Part shown: positions 32,914-45,274 of the stretch, one piece after another | Layout: each line of letters starts with the position of its first letter | How positions within the stretch are numbered: the first letter of the stretch is position 1 | Source: Moniliella sp. 'wahieum' | Lineage: Eukaryota > Basidiomycota > Moniliellomycetes > Moniliellales > Moniliellaceae | Assembly: GCA_003971905.1 (NCBI GenBank) | Contig: RSEE01000078.1 | Span: 186,001-250,000, forward strand | DNA: 64,000 nucleotides | Direction: 5' to 3' | Position numbers and translations under genes: made by a program | The notes under the pieces: generated by a model | The model's input: the letters and a program-made list of their open reading frames with translations, nothing else | What the model was told of the DNA's origin: nothing | Database searches by the model: none

Positions 32914-34525
32914 TTATCTAACGCTTTCATATCGTGGGCGACGGGATACCTCGTGAATGATCTGGTGGCTTGTATATAGGGAATGCCTTCCGCAGCAAGC
33001 TCGTACAACCGTCCAGCTGCACCTCCAACCTCTTGGCTTCATGCCGGAGTAAGATACTGACAATCGAATTACCCCCGCCTTCAGAATCGCCTCGACTTCC
33101 GGGGTCATATAGCCCACAGTTGCAATCCCGGCTTGGTGCTCGGATTGGAATGCATCATTCCAGTTGAATCCGCCCGCTCGCATGCGAACGAGCTCATCAA
33201 GCAAAAACTGGTTCCCACCCGGCGTGGACGTCGGGGCCCCAGCAGCCAAGGAGCGGGGATGGGTGACCGACCAAAGTGTGGCCAGTTGCGCATCGGGGCC
33301 GGTGCCCTTGGCGGGCACGGCGGAGGAAGAGGCGGCAATGTACGGAGCATGCGACGGGATCCAAGACCGTGCATCCTGCACCGCCGCTAACGGTCCGGAC
33401 AAATCCTTCAACATCTCTGGTTTGAACCCGCGAGGCCCCCAGAGACGAGCCTGTTCCGACTGTTGCCCCCCTTCCTTCTTAGTCCCGCGCTTGGACGAGG
33501 CCGAGGCGGCACCAATCAAACTAGCCAACTTATGCTCGGCACGCTCAGCAAACTCTTGTTCTACTGCTGCCTCATTCCGTTCTCGTTCCAATCGCCTTTG
33601 CTCTGCAGCGGCGGCATGGCGCTGGGCCATGTCGGCTGGGGTGAGGATACCTTGTTCCAACAGCCGTACGGCCTCCTTGCTCTCCGCCTCCTTGTCCATC
33701 TTGTCTCTCTCATCCAACGCCACCAACCGGGCCCGCTTTGCCAACCGCTCCTCGCGTTGCATCGCGTCAATTTGTTGCGACAACTCTGTCTCGCGCATCG
33801 CTGAGCGCTCGTGTGCGCCTACGCCACCGCGAGACGCTGCCTTCTGACCTTCGATCCAGGCACGCGCATTGGCTTCGTCAATGTGATGAACAAGGTTGTG
33901 GGTGACCGTCTCGACCTTGTCCAGGTAATCGTTGTAGGCATTCAAGTCGCCACCGAAATCCTCCAGATTGCGGAAACAAATCTTGGCAATCTGTTGCCGC
34001 AACACCATTCCCGTTCCACGTCCAAGTCCTCAAACGTCTGGGACGCAAATTCGTTTTTCCGTACAATCGTCCCGCACACCGGACACGGGGCCGGTCCCAA
34101 GAGAAAGATGCGATCAATACAGCTTTCGCACATCTTGTGGAAACATGGGCCCACCAACAAACGCAGTTTCGGATTAAGATACCGATCGGTCATGCACTGC
34201 GTACACTTGTCATCCGGCGAACTCCATTCAACAATCCGACCACTCGTGTCGCGCTGTCGTGCGCCGTCCAGCCCCACGATCATCGCCCCACCCAACAACG
34301 AGTTGGCACCCCGCCCGCATGGTTCCGTCCCCCGCTGGATCCACCGCCGCGCGGCGGCGCACCACGCCGCGCAGCTACACCGCCCCGCCCGGCTGTGGGC
34401 GGAGTGGAGCGGGCAGAGCTAGGGGCGGATCCGATCCGGATACCGGCAATGGATATTCCGCCTCTTCCACCACGCGAGGCGGCACTCCCGCCTCTAGAGG
34501 GCGCACTTCCCCCGCGGCGAGACAT
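32914..34525 (-). CDS. TFB3: TFIIH/CAK assembly subunit TFB3 (MAT1), RING finger
   Basis: Tfb3/MAT1 bridges the Cdk7-cyclin H kinase to core TFIIH in transcription initiation and repair. ATG 34525 opens an Arg/Gly/Ser-rich leader (MSRRGGSAPSRGGSAASRGG). After one frame change comes the C3HC4 RING: DKCTQCMTDRYLNPKLRLLV, CFHKMCESCIDRIFLLGP, CPVCGTIVRKNEF. The MAT1 helical region follows (QQIAKICFRNLEDFGGDLNA, YNDYLDKVETVTHNLVHHID), then a long charged coiled coil (RETELSQQIDAMQREERLAK) and a Pro/Ala-rich section. The C-terminal helical part (RMRAGGFNWNDAFQSEHQAG) resembles the end of MAT1. The last 30-40 codons are uncertain because of a frame change or a small intron near 33060, so the end at 32914 is provisional. 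Confidence 0.92.
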
Positions 34526-35676
34526 GATAATCAAAAGGGGATGGTGGTGGCGGTGGTGGTGATGGTAGTGGGTGTGGTGGGTGTGGCAATGGCTTTGGCT
34601 TTGTCAACGGCAAGTCGAACCGCTTCCTTTCAAATTTCAATTGGGCACCTCGCCATCCATCCCACAGTCACTCAAAAGGCACCAGTCAACGTCAGCGCCA
34701 CCGAAGTTTCAAAACGGCAGTCGACAGTGGCCGATGATGCCATCGGATCAGCTCGACATCCATCCATCATGCATTGCGCGTTACTTGTACCAACAATCTT
34801 TCCTTTCCTTCCCGGAACTCCTTTACCAGCACTTCCACCCCTGCCCCTCCCCAACCACGACTGTAGAAAGTCCTGCCTGTTCAATTCTGAATACAGGGCA
34901 GATCGGAAAGGATTATACCAACTTTACCTTTTTGCACATCTGTCGTCCCCTCCGTTGTTCCTGTCGAGCTCATCGTACTGGAATACTTTCGGGGGAGGTG
35001 TACCAGTGAGTTGGTACATAGTATCTACTAGGCATTAAAAACCAGTACCCACTCGTCACCACTGCATCTACTGCCTCATTCCTCATTCCTGCCCCGTGGT
35101 TCATGCGAAGTAGGAGGCCGCGGAAAGGGTGTGCCTGATAGCTTTTTTGGAAAGGCCATCGGCGGCGGAACGGCCAACCCGAGACCGTCAGCTGTTTGCT
35201 CGCCTCGCTTGCCAGATCGGCAAGACTACCAATGATTATGTACCTTTTCGGGCGGTGGCAGTGGTACGTCGAGCCACGTCGAGCTCAAGCGGATCAGCCC
35301 TTCGGCGCTACACTTCAATCTGCAGCCCAACTGCAGGGCGAGGCGAGTGGCGAGGCTCCAGGAGCGACGCGAGGATGGCGGGGCACAAAAACGTTGGCGA
35401 GAAACATGTGAAACAGGGAGGAGAGGGGGGGGAAGGGTGCTTGTGGTCGGCATCAATGGGTGTATGAAAAGGGGGGAAAGGGAGGAAAGAGAAACGTATG
35501 GGGGTCGTCCAGTGGGGAGGGAGAAAAGGTCGTTCCCGGGAGACTGTTGAAAGCCCGCAACAGACTGCCCGATGAGAAAAGGAGTAGCTTAAGAAGAAGA
35601 GAACAGAGGGCGGGATATATGGACCGTAGAAGAAAGGGTATGTGGTGGGATGCACATGTCATAGATGACAAAGCTT
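34526..35676. other. Spacer upstream of TFB3 with a doubtful small + strand frame
   Basis: 1.15 kb between the TFB3 start and the end of the RasGEF gene. A + strand frame at 34572-35009 (including HPSCIARYLYQQSFLSFPEL and TGQIGKDYTNFTFLHICRPL) has some protein character. I found no family, and two other frames compete near its end, so I do not call it a gene. The remainder is G/A-rich low complexity (35390-35640). Confidence 0.35.
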
Positions 35677-38600
35677 TCAAGAGCCTTGCATCTTGCGGAG
35701 GAAGTTCTGGGCGGTACTAGGCGATGATTTGGGCTCCAATGCCAAGGACGTTTCGTAGGCCATCTTGAAAAAGGGAAAAAAGGCGTCAGTACCTGCGTCA
35801 AAGGGCCAAGCGAAACCAAGGGGGAGACATACCTCTTCTTCCAGAATAGGAACGTCAATCAAAAGCTGGGTCAAGTCGGTATGTTCGGGGGGCGGGCTGG
35901 AGCCAGCTTTTGTGCCTGGTCAAAGTCGAGATCGCATCGTCCATCAAGGCAAACTTGCGCCAATGCACCGCCCCATCCGCTTGCCGACGGGAAGGGTTGC
36001 CATCCGCGCTGGAGAGAATGTCGTGAAGGTGGACGCCAATGAAGGGGATGATGCGACCTGATGAATTTTCCAGGGCCAGACGGTACGCGGAGGAGGCCCG
36101 GGCGGGCCGCATGAGACGGTGGAGAGACAGGTAGCGCTTGTGCAGTTCCTTGTTCTCTTGAATAATCGCGCGGGTGCTCTTGAGCCGGTGAATGGACGAG
36201 CTGTCGAGGCCGGCCAGAACAGCATAGGTAATTGTTCAACACACGAAGTCGGACCGCCACCCGAATCAGCTTTTCCACCATCCGCACACGAGCCTTGATC
36301 TTTGGTTGGGCCAAAATCATCGACACAACCCAAGCGGACGTGTAATTGAAGTGGGTGATGCTCTGCGCTACCAGACCATGGGAAATGCGGTAGCGAGGCT
36401 TGACCAGCGCATGGCGCAGCCAGTCCCTTGGACCAATCACAGAGAAGAATGACCACTCAATCCTGGTCATCTCCTCTGCCAGATTTGCTTCGTCCACAAT
36501 AAGCACAGCATTGGAAACGGCCCGCAGCGACATGAGCCGCTTGCCTGCTGGAACCTCTCGCCCTCCCGAAGGCGGGCTCAGGCTGGTGGGCACCGCTGAG
36601 GTGGCCGAACTGGAGATGGACGCTGCACTGAACGACCTGGCACCCGTAGTGGAGGTCGAGGAGACTGTGTTAGAGCGAGGGTAGCCACCCGTTCCGATAG
36701 GTCGCAACGAAGAGCGTGGTTCCGACAAGAGTTCTTCATGTTGCTTGTCGGACCCTTTCGCCCCGCTCCCACCAACACCAGAGTCGGGCAAGATTGAACT
36801 ATTTGTCCGCCACGACTGAATGCTGACCTTGCCCGAAGAACCAGTGAGGACGGAAGCACTGCGTGCACGACTCTCCGCCTCAGAGGGGATAACCTTCAGC
36901 CCTTGAGCCGGGGCAAGAGAAGGGGCACTGCCGACGGTACTAGTCGGTTTGCCAGAGCTGGCAGCTCCACTCGACGACACACTGGCCCGTGGTGCCCCTG
37001 CATCGGAAATTGAGACCGAATTGGTAGTGGAGGTGGAGGTGCAGGCTGAGAACCTCTTGTTAGCCGTGGGAAGAGGGGACAAAGAGGGAGCTGCGGCTGG
37101 GGCCGAAGGCGAGAGCATCGATAGGCCAGAGGGGATAACGCCTCAAGCGCCCGTTTAGCTGATTCGGTCGACGGATCCTGCTTCTCTTCGGTTGAAGCAG
37201 TGGCCAAGACAGAGTGCTGGTACTGCTGGTGCCGCGCTGCAACCGACTCGGAAACCCCCATGTCGACCCAAGAGGAGGGCGACATTAAAAGCGCTGCTGA
37301 GGCATCGAGAGACCACATAATATCCAAGTCAATCTCTGACTGGCACAGGTCAAGGTCGGGTTGAAGCGTAACAATCATGGCCGAAGTGGCGGGATTTTGG
37401 GATATCGCCTGGACAAAGGTCGAGATCATAGGGGCCATAGTGGGGGGCGACAAGTCACCCGGGTACTGCCTGACCCAGTCGTGAAACACAGTCACAAGGC
37501 GCATGAGACCATGACGGACCAAGGCAGGGTTGCCCGCTGTCATGCCCGACGATGCCGGTGTCTGCTGAGCGCCCTCGTCGGCCAATGCGTCAAAGTGGCT
37601 AATAAACTCAGACAGAAGCAGCTCGGGCGAGGCAAAGGCGCGATAAAACACCAGCACAGCAGAGAGAAAATCGGGATCTGAGCCGGCGACCACTGCGAAG
37701 AAGAACGTTCCACTAGATCGGCCAGAGGAACATAGACGGGCTCTTTGGCCCTTGCCTTCTTTTTGCCAGAGGCCAGAGGGAAGTGCGAGTCATGGACAGC
37801 ACGGATCCGGCCGTGGAAACGGCAGCATCGCCGCCTTCGGACGTAATTACGCCCCGAGAGACGGACGTGCCGCCAATTTGGGTGGGCATAGAAGGGATAG
37901 AAACATGTTGGAGCATATCACCCGCATCGTCCTCGTCCTCGTCGTGCATCGGGTAAGACAGTGACGAGCTGGCGGTGGACAGGACCGAAGTGCGGCGGGA
38001 GGAGTGGGACCAAGCTGAACTGGAGACTTCATCCTCACTCTCGGCACCGTCAGGTGCAGCATCGGAGGCAGGCTCAACCTGGACTCCTCCATCATCTTCA
38101 GAGTCGGAGGAAGAGGAAGAGGATTCAGAAGGCCCAGTGAGAGCAATGGAGGCAAGGAAATCTGATATGGAAATGGCCTCTGGGCCAGGACCAGCAGCCT
38201 GCTCCTCCTCTTGCATGCGCTCGCGCTCCTCGTCGTTCAAATCGTCCGGATTCATCAGTCCCCCTGGAGAAGGAAAGAGACTTGGCATGAAGTGCGTAGT
38301 CCCTTTTCCGGCGCCCTTGCCCTCTTCAGTGGAGTGGAAGGTAGAAGAGGGAAGACTAGGCTGGTGGTGGTGTCGGTGACGGACAGTAGCCGTGGCATAA
38401 CCCAGCTGGAGATCGGCCTGATGCACCCGCTCTTGAGCCATAGAACGAAGGAGGTAATGGAATGCATCCTTCAAGCGTTTCTTGCTTTCCTCGCCAACGA
38501 TGGCTGCTGCTCCGGGAGGCGGGGCAGCAGTGCTGCATTCCGTAACACGAGCGCCAAATTTGGAGGCCAACTCGCGCACCAGGAACGGGTCGATTGCCTT

Positions 38601-40975
38601 GGCAGGAATATCTGACTTGCATGCGAGTACGATGGTGGGGATATGGGCCTTATGGAAGAACTCTGTTGAAGAACACCTGGTCAGTCATGCGGCCCTCCAA
38701 CTTGCAATTCAGAAGCAAACTTTAGACTTACCAAGCAGTTCGGGCACACCCTTGAGAGAGGGAAGGTACCCCGCGTCATAGCAAATGACTGCGCCGTCGA
38801 TTTTACCATGCCCTGGACGTTCCGAGTCCGCCAATTCAGTGGGCCAAGCCAGCTCGGTGCCGGTGGAGGCGACAAAGGCGGCCGAGTCGAGCTCAAGAAC
38901 ACGAATGTTCTCTGCAGCAGACTGGTCAAGGACACAGCGGATAGCGTAGGCACGGATTTGGTTGCTAATCAGGGTTGGACGGGATAAGCCGTACTGCCGC
39001 AACCCCTTGCGAATGACGGACGTCTTACCCACAGACCGTTGTCCCACGATTGCCACGCCCATCGTACGGACACCGTCATCGTCCAATAGATTCGTTTGAC
39101 TCCGACTGTGGCTGCGTGCCCGAACCCGGGCGGAGTAGTGGGGAGGCCGTGGGAGATGGCCTTGGGAGTGGAGGGGACTGCCCGAAGAGGGTCATAAGAG
39201 GATGAAGTGAGTTGCGAGCTATTGGTCAAAGTGGCCACAGACGACTTTTCCGTCAAACTCGGTCCTCCAGATGTATCCTCAAGCGGGCGTCCCAGCCGGT
39301 TTTGCTCCCGTGCGGCCTTGAAGCGCGAGGCAAAGTTTGACCCTGTTTGATCCGTCGAAGGCGCCAAGGCTTGCAATGCCGAGAGTGGCATGGCGCCCCC
39401 GCGAGGACGCAACGCCAAAGTAGACGCTGAGCTTTGGTTTGACAAAGTATGACCCGTCTTCGCGTTCATCATCGAGTTGCTCTGTGGCAGTCATGCTGCG
39501 CTCCAATTCAGTTGGTTTCAGGGTGGAATCACCGTCGGGGGGTGTCACATTCTCCCCGGCCAACGAGCTGCCAGCATGGTTGGGTGTGCGGCTATGCCGC
39601 CTGGACTGACCAGGCATAGCATTCTCCTCATCCTGCGCGGCAGAGATGGAGGATGAACTTGATGAGCGAGCTGAGAGGCTTTCCTCGCTCTGTCCAAACG
39701 ACGGCACGACCATCACTCCTCCGTTCAAATCCGATCCACTGGTGACCGACGCAGAGCCAGAAGCTTTGGCTCCGGACCCCAAAGGGAGAGACGACACCAG
39801 ACCACGAGCCCGAGCCCGAGCCCGCGTGCGGACATTGCTTGGTTTGACGGACGAGGGTAGAGGATTCGAGTCGGACTCGGCGTCAGAATAGCGCACTCCT
39901 GCTCCATGCCCGGTCCTTGCACTGCTCAAAGACGTGCGGCCAGATCCAGCCAAGGACGGCTGCCGCGATATCTTCCCTTCCTCGACTCAGGCTGCTCGTA
40001 GGACGAGACGAGTGACGGGCCGATGAGCTGGCAAGAGATATGTTGCCCGAGTCGGGGTTCGTCGCCTCCAATTCCAAGCTGCCTCGAGGCGTTGTATCGT
40101 CACGGGCAGATGCTGCGGCGGCTACGCCAGCCCGGGCACGTGAAGCTCGGGCGGAAGCCCTTTGGCTGCGGGGTAAGGAAGGAATAGAGCTGGGGCTGGA
40201 TTCACTAAGCAGTCCGGCGGGCGACAAGGGCATGGCATTTTACCTGGAGTGGTGGCAGCGATGCGTTTCTTCCCACCCCGTGGGGCCAAAGGGGTGGGAG
40301 CAGGCAACTCGAGTGCTGGAAGGTGGGTGGCGGACGCAATCGAGGGAGTGATGGAGGACGAAGGGATGACTGGGGGCGATTGGGTGCTGGAGGGCTGTAG
40401 CTGACGGTTGTAGGTGGCAATTGGCCGGTACGAACTGGTAGTGTGGTGGGTCGAGTGGGCAGATCATCTTCCTCGGCTCCGCTGGTCTCATCGCTGCGGT
40501 GGCGGTGATGATGCTGGGGTTGGGCATGGTGTTTACGAGTGTTGCGCTGGGATGTGAGGGATGGGTCGCGGGTGCTGCTGGGCGAGGCCAAGACAGCAGA
40601 GGGAGAAAGGGAGGTGGGGCGCGGGGATGAGGGCGTGAGCGGGCGGGCGTCAGCGGAGGGCAAAGGGGCACCGGTGTGAGGCAGGGTGAGGCGGATATGG
40701 GGCGTCCGGGTGTCGGGGGCAGATGCGCGGTCGACGGAGTGTGCTGGGTGGGACGGAGCAGGGGTGACAGAGGAGCGGTTGCGCCTGCCGAAGGCGGACG
40801 AGCCGCGGCGGAGCCAGTCAAAGTCGCGCCAGCTGGAGGAAGAGGTGGGAGGGGCGGCAGGGGGGGCGCGGCTGCTGGCGTTGCTGGAGCGGAGGGATGG
40901 AGCGGGGGCGGAGTTGTCGGGGGCAGAGGCAAAGAGGCTCTGGCCGCCCGACTTGAATGCCTCCTTGAGCAGCAT
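35677..40975 (-). CDS. Ras guanine-nucleotide exchange factor with built-in Ras-like GTPase domain
   Basis: About 1,700 codons. ATG 40975 (MLLKEAFKSGGQSLFASAPD) leads into a Ser-rich N-terminus. A Ras-like GTPase domain follows at about 39.1-38.4 kb: P-loop GVAIVGQRSVGKTSVIRKGL, core strand NIRVLELDSAAF, GKIDGAVICYDAGYLPSLKG, and the guanine-specificity motif IPTIVLACKSD after an intron at 38663-38731. Next is an acidic/Ser-rich linker. RasGEF_N reads YVPLADLVERSFF and PDFLSAVLVFYRAFASPELL. The CDC25 catalytic domain shows MTRIEWSFFSVIGPRDWLRH, SITHFNYTSAWVVSMILAQP, RMVEKLIRVAVRLRVLNNY and GRIIPFIGVHLHDILSSADG. A last intron at 35764-35832 precedes MAYETSLALEPKSSPSTAQN and the TGA at 35677. 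There are several frame changes, mostly in the N-terminal half. The Ras target and pathway are unknown. Confidence 0.88.
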
Positions 40976-41634
40976 GGCCGACGGCAGAGACGGGCGAGGA
41001 GGTGGGGGGAGGAGTGGCGGTGGCGGTGGCGGTGGCGGTGGCGGGAAGGTGCGGGACGGGACGGGATGGGACGGGACGGGACGGAGGGGGCCCGCGGCCT
41101 GAGGCCTTTTGCGGAGGGCAGGACCCAGGCGGCTGTGGGAGTGGGGCGAGTAGGGTGGGTGCAAGGGGTGCAGATCGCGCAAAGCCCAAACGACGCACAC
41201 GCGTCCCACGCAGCAGCCCACTCGACGCCCGCCCCGACACTGGCGCCGCGCCACGCAGCGCTGGGCGGCAGTGGACTCTGGGTAGGCACTTCCTATATCA
41301 CACGCCGTAGCACTAGACACTAGGCAGGCTCAGGCCGCAGCACCCACGCTCCCCCCGTCCGATCCTCACTCGTTCCTTCGGCATCAGCGCGAGGCGCTGC
41401 TCAGCCTGCGCGCTCAGGCTCAGCCGCTCCCCGGCCGGCGGTGGCCCAGCTGACCTGCGACCTGGTGATCCACCTATGTGCATGACCGCCAACACTGCCG
41501 CTGTCCTGCCCATTGTAAGTCGCCTCACTTTGGCCTTTGCCTGCTCACCGGTGCTCACCGCTGAGTGCCTGGCATATGTGGCATGCTGCATGCGCCCGCG
41601 AGCCACAGACACTGACTAGCGAAGCTTCCAGTCG
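40976..41634. other. Promoter region of the RasGEF gene, GC-rich
   Basis: GC-rich upstream region with GGCGGTGGCGGT runs (41025-41041), GGGACGGGAC repeats (about 41052-41085) and a CAGCGCGAGGCGCTG hairpin near 41387. Long open frames on both strands here are composition artefacts. Confidence 0.5.

Positions 41635-41704
<70 letters not shown>
41635..41704 (+). repeat. Ten perfect tandem copies of CTAGCCA
   Basis: 70 bp made of exactly ten CTAGCCA heptamers with no mismatch. The spacer lies about 660 bp upstream of the RasGEF start codon on the opposite side. Confidence 0.97.
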
Positions 41705-44700
41705 AGTGGCCCACCCCACGCACCACACCAGTCTTGCACCACCGCCCTTTACCCCACAGCAGGTCACACGCGGTGGCTCCTTTCCCTTTCCAGCGCCCTC
41801 TGTCCTCTCCGTGCTACAGAAACGGGAAGGACGGAAGCCCCCTTGGCTTCAAAAGCATCAAGCTCCAGCTCTGTCTCGGCATTCACGCAGTCCATCATCC
41901 ATCATCCAACGTGTGTTAGCGCCGGCCGTACCAACCTACATACACCCAGCTGCCTCGCTTTTTTACGCTTGGTCTTCTCGGTCCCTTCTGGCAACGCGGC
42001 ATCCGCGTTACACCCACCCTACCCGCGGAAACAGGCCAACGCGTGCTGGCAGTTGCCCTGTTCCCACCGGCCGCCATCACCTGAGGGAGGGAGGAAGCCT
42101 CTCTGAGAGGTTGGCTGTCTCGGATATAGAGACGAGTATTACTACCGAGAGGGAAATGTTGGCCTATTGAAAGCCAGATAGGTCGAAAAGAATGAGAACC
42201 TGTGTGATAGATTTGAGCCGAAGGCTCTGGTGCAGAAGCATCTATGTGTAGGGCGTCGGACTATAGGAACAGGGCAGGTAAGGCACACACAAGAGAAAAT
42301 AGAGGGAGGGCAAATGCAGGGTCACAGGGGCTGTGCCATCACACAGGCTGTGCATGCTCTGACACCATCTCCGCCACCACAAGCCGGTGGAAGCCGAGAC
42401 GCGCAATGAGCTTGAACCTGAAAGAATAGGGCTAGTACTGGCACATGGGCAAAGCACTTTACTAAGCGAACAATGGGTCAGTGCGATAAATCGGTCACGC
42501 CAATGATTAGAATGAAGGCTCTGAACGCGGTTGTCCCTTAATTGGCAAGTATATGGCTACTAGAGTAGTACGCTACCAAGCTACTAAGAACGATTGTGCT
42601 GCGCAAGGAGATGAAAGGAAACAGTCGGAGATAGTAAGCTCCTGACGCCAGTCCGACCTTGAGGGCAACCAGGAGAAGAGAAAGGGGGAGAGGGAACGAG
42701 GCGCAAGGGATAACCAGCCCGTGGTGCGCAAACGGCGGACCGATGAAAACACTTCCCCTTTTACCAGTGGCTTTTGACCGCAAGAGTCAATGGCATTTGG
42801 TGTACAACCACATTAACCAAGCTTCAAGCCACATCTCCAACAGAACCTCGTCTGCCAGCTGGGAGTCGGAGGGCCGCAGTTCTATACAGTTAACCGGGAA
42901 AATCATTCATCACAACACAGCTATTGTGAGAAAAGTCAACACATGTCAGCAGCCTCTTCTCACCATAGGTTTCTGCAGCACCTGACCGCATCGTACCTCT
43001 ATTATACTCTCAGTAGCCTCAGCTCCCTTCCATGTAGGCACAGCGGGGACATTTGCTGTTTTTTCTGCTGACTCATCGCAGTCATTCATGAAGACCTCTT
43101 GTTGTTTATAATAAGCACAGCTGTGGAGGAGAGACACACTGACTGTGGCTGCACCTGAGATGGAGCAGGAGAGAGAGACGGCGAAGGGGCGAAGGTGAAA
43201 AACGGGAACGGATAAGATATGAGAGATGATTCGACGCCGAAAATCTGTTTACAATCTGAGGTTATGATATCTGGTTGAGGGGCATGGCATAGCAAAAGCG
43301 TACACGAGAGGGGTACTACCTGACGGAGGAGGACATTTTCATTACATTGTCGTTGACGACATCTCCGAACACGGCTGCTAAGCCATACGGACAGGAAAGG
43401 GGGAAGGGGCGAGAATGGAAGATGGGGAAATGCCACACCAACAATTGGGACAGGCTAGATCAAGAGGGAAGACAGACACAGTAGGGGTGTAGAAAGGAAG
43501 ACTTGTCAAAAGAGGGATTGATTGCCACAGACGCTCGCCGTAAAGATACCGAAAACTTGGTGGTCTCATTTAGGCATCCGACTTCGTCTTGAGTGGGGGC
43601 GACTCTTGTCGCGCGGATGTGTTGCCACTCGGGCCACCGTAGATGGTTTAACCAACCATCATCAAACTTGGCTGGACTTTGGAGTGCGCTCTACTGGGCA
43701 TTTGCGGAGCAGGTGGGCTTTAGTTTGGACCAGGCCATCTCATGTCCCACACAGCCCGTAACAGAACGGTTCCTTCTCATCTGGATATCCCCTCCCGTGC
43801 TCCCCCGCATTTCTCTCCTTGCTCCGCCCCTAGGCATAGACCCCGAGCAAAACTCCCCTAAATTCCCTGTGGTAGAGAACAACTCTCAAGGTGAATAGAG
43901 CGTCTAGGCTTTGCTTCCCCTAGGCCTATTTTTCACCGCGCCAAGGAAACGAGATCAAAAGTAATGGCCACACGATGATATCCGCCGTTTACGAGCCTCT
44001 TTCGAAAGTGGTCGTGTCTTGTCTTCCTCTGGTGTGTCAGCGATTCAGCGACATATGGTATACTTTTTCTTCTCAGGCTGAGCCGCATTTCTTTTGTCTT
44101 TTTGAAGAAAGCAAGCCTTGATAGTACCGCACATCTTTCGTCTACTCGGCTGAACGTGACGCACACGCATTGTGAGCCCATGGCCCGCGACTCTTCCTTA
44201 TTCGTATTGGTATTCCTCTACCTCTACTTATATACCCTGCACTTGAAAATCCATAAGAGCCAATGGTCCCCATCCATCGCCACATATACATCTCATCGAC
44301 CAGCGCTAGCGTTGATGTAAGTATGATGTCTCTGCGAGAACGCGTGTTGTTGGTGTTCTTATATAGGTTGGGATACAGGAATCGGAACTAGGTGCCAATG
44401 CTAGGAGTGTGAGCACCGGTGGCTCGTGCTTTGGCCAATGTCCTTCAGTTCCTCCTCAGGCCTAGGAGTTCCGTTGTTTTTCTCTCCTGTTTTTCCTTGT
44501 TCTCCGCGGCTTAGCCCCTGGTGGCGACTCGCTGCATGATGTTCCTCAGTAGGCGTTGCTGCTTGGCTTAGACCACCACCACCATCAGTGCGATTGCATC
44601 ACCCTCGAGGACCATCCTGACTCCAGTTCTCATCAAGGAGTTTATAGAAGGTGTTGTATACTATTACATAGGCCAAAAAGGGGCCTTTTATCGCACCCTT

Positions 44701-45274
44701 TTCGTCCCTCTTTGACCTCCTAAGTATAAGGCATGTGATACTTGCCTATATAGTCTCTTACTTCTAGGTATTATGGCCTGGTATAGTAGGGAGATGCGAG
44801 AGGGGCTTAGAATATTCCACTCCCCCTAACAACGCCATTACACACAACTTTCTCCCTCAGAATGCTCGGTTCGTCGGTCTTAAGCTGCTCAACGAAGTAC
44901 TGAGCGGGGCATCCACAGCCGTGGCCATGCAACAATCATCGCGTGTATTCAGGCGAGTCGGCGCTCCCCCAAGCCAACAAGAGCGATTTGCAGTGGAGAC
45001 GTGAATACGAAAGGCACAGGGCAGTGTGGACCACGTTTGGGCGAGGTTGGTTGGATAGGTGCGAGATGTGGGCATGGCGCCACTCTCCAGCTGCGTCTGC
45101 GCTGGATGATTCCGCGAATAGCCGCTTCTCAGGCGGGTTGGGGCTCCACAGCCGAGGTCTATCACTGTATGGCGCGCACCCAACAATTGATCAACTGATG
45201 CAGAGGACCGCGATTTCTTCGTCTACGCTCCCAGCCCCCCTCCCTCCTCTGTCCAACGACCATCAACAGTCTTC
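41705..45274. other. Gene-poor 3.6-kb block with possible transposon remains
   Basis: No supported gene. A 154-codon + strand frame at 41706-42170 lacks family features, and competing frames exist. From about 42.2 kb the sequence turns AT-richer. Stretches near 43.6 and 44.3-44.8 kb resemble retrotransposon flanking DNA. No gag, integrase or reverse transcriptase motif was seen. Just before the E1 alpha gene (44860-45270) is ordinary spacer. Confidence 0.4.
44313..44831 (-). mobile_element. Possible solo LTR of a copia-like retrotransposon
   Basis: Read on the - strand, the segment starts TGTTAGGGGGAGTGGAATAT, contains a TATA-like CCTATATAAGAACACC and ends CATACTTACATCA. A TGTTAGGGGGAGTG start, TG...CA ends, a length of about 519 bp and an internal TATA are LTR-like. 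Against it: the 5-bp flanks (AGCGT / ACGCC) do not match as a target-site duplication, no second copy is in the window and no element proteins are nearby. If real it is an old solo LTR. Confidence 0.3.

Noticed and set aside
40205..41320. Long opposing reading frames in the GC-rich RasGEF 5' region
   Set aside because: The frames overlap on both strands and are Pro/Arg/Gly-rich from composition. Only the - strand frame from 40975 fits the downstream gene.
41635..41704. CRISPR-like array
   Set aside because: The units are contiguous 7-bp copies with no spacers, in a eukaryotic nuclear setting.
41706..42170. 154-codon + strand frame next to the CTAGCCA array
   Set aside because: No domain, overlapping alternatives and Pro/His/Ser bias; not enough to call a gene.
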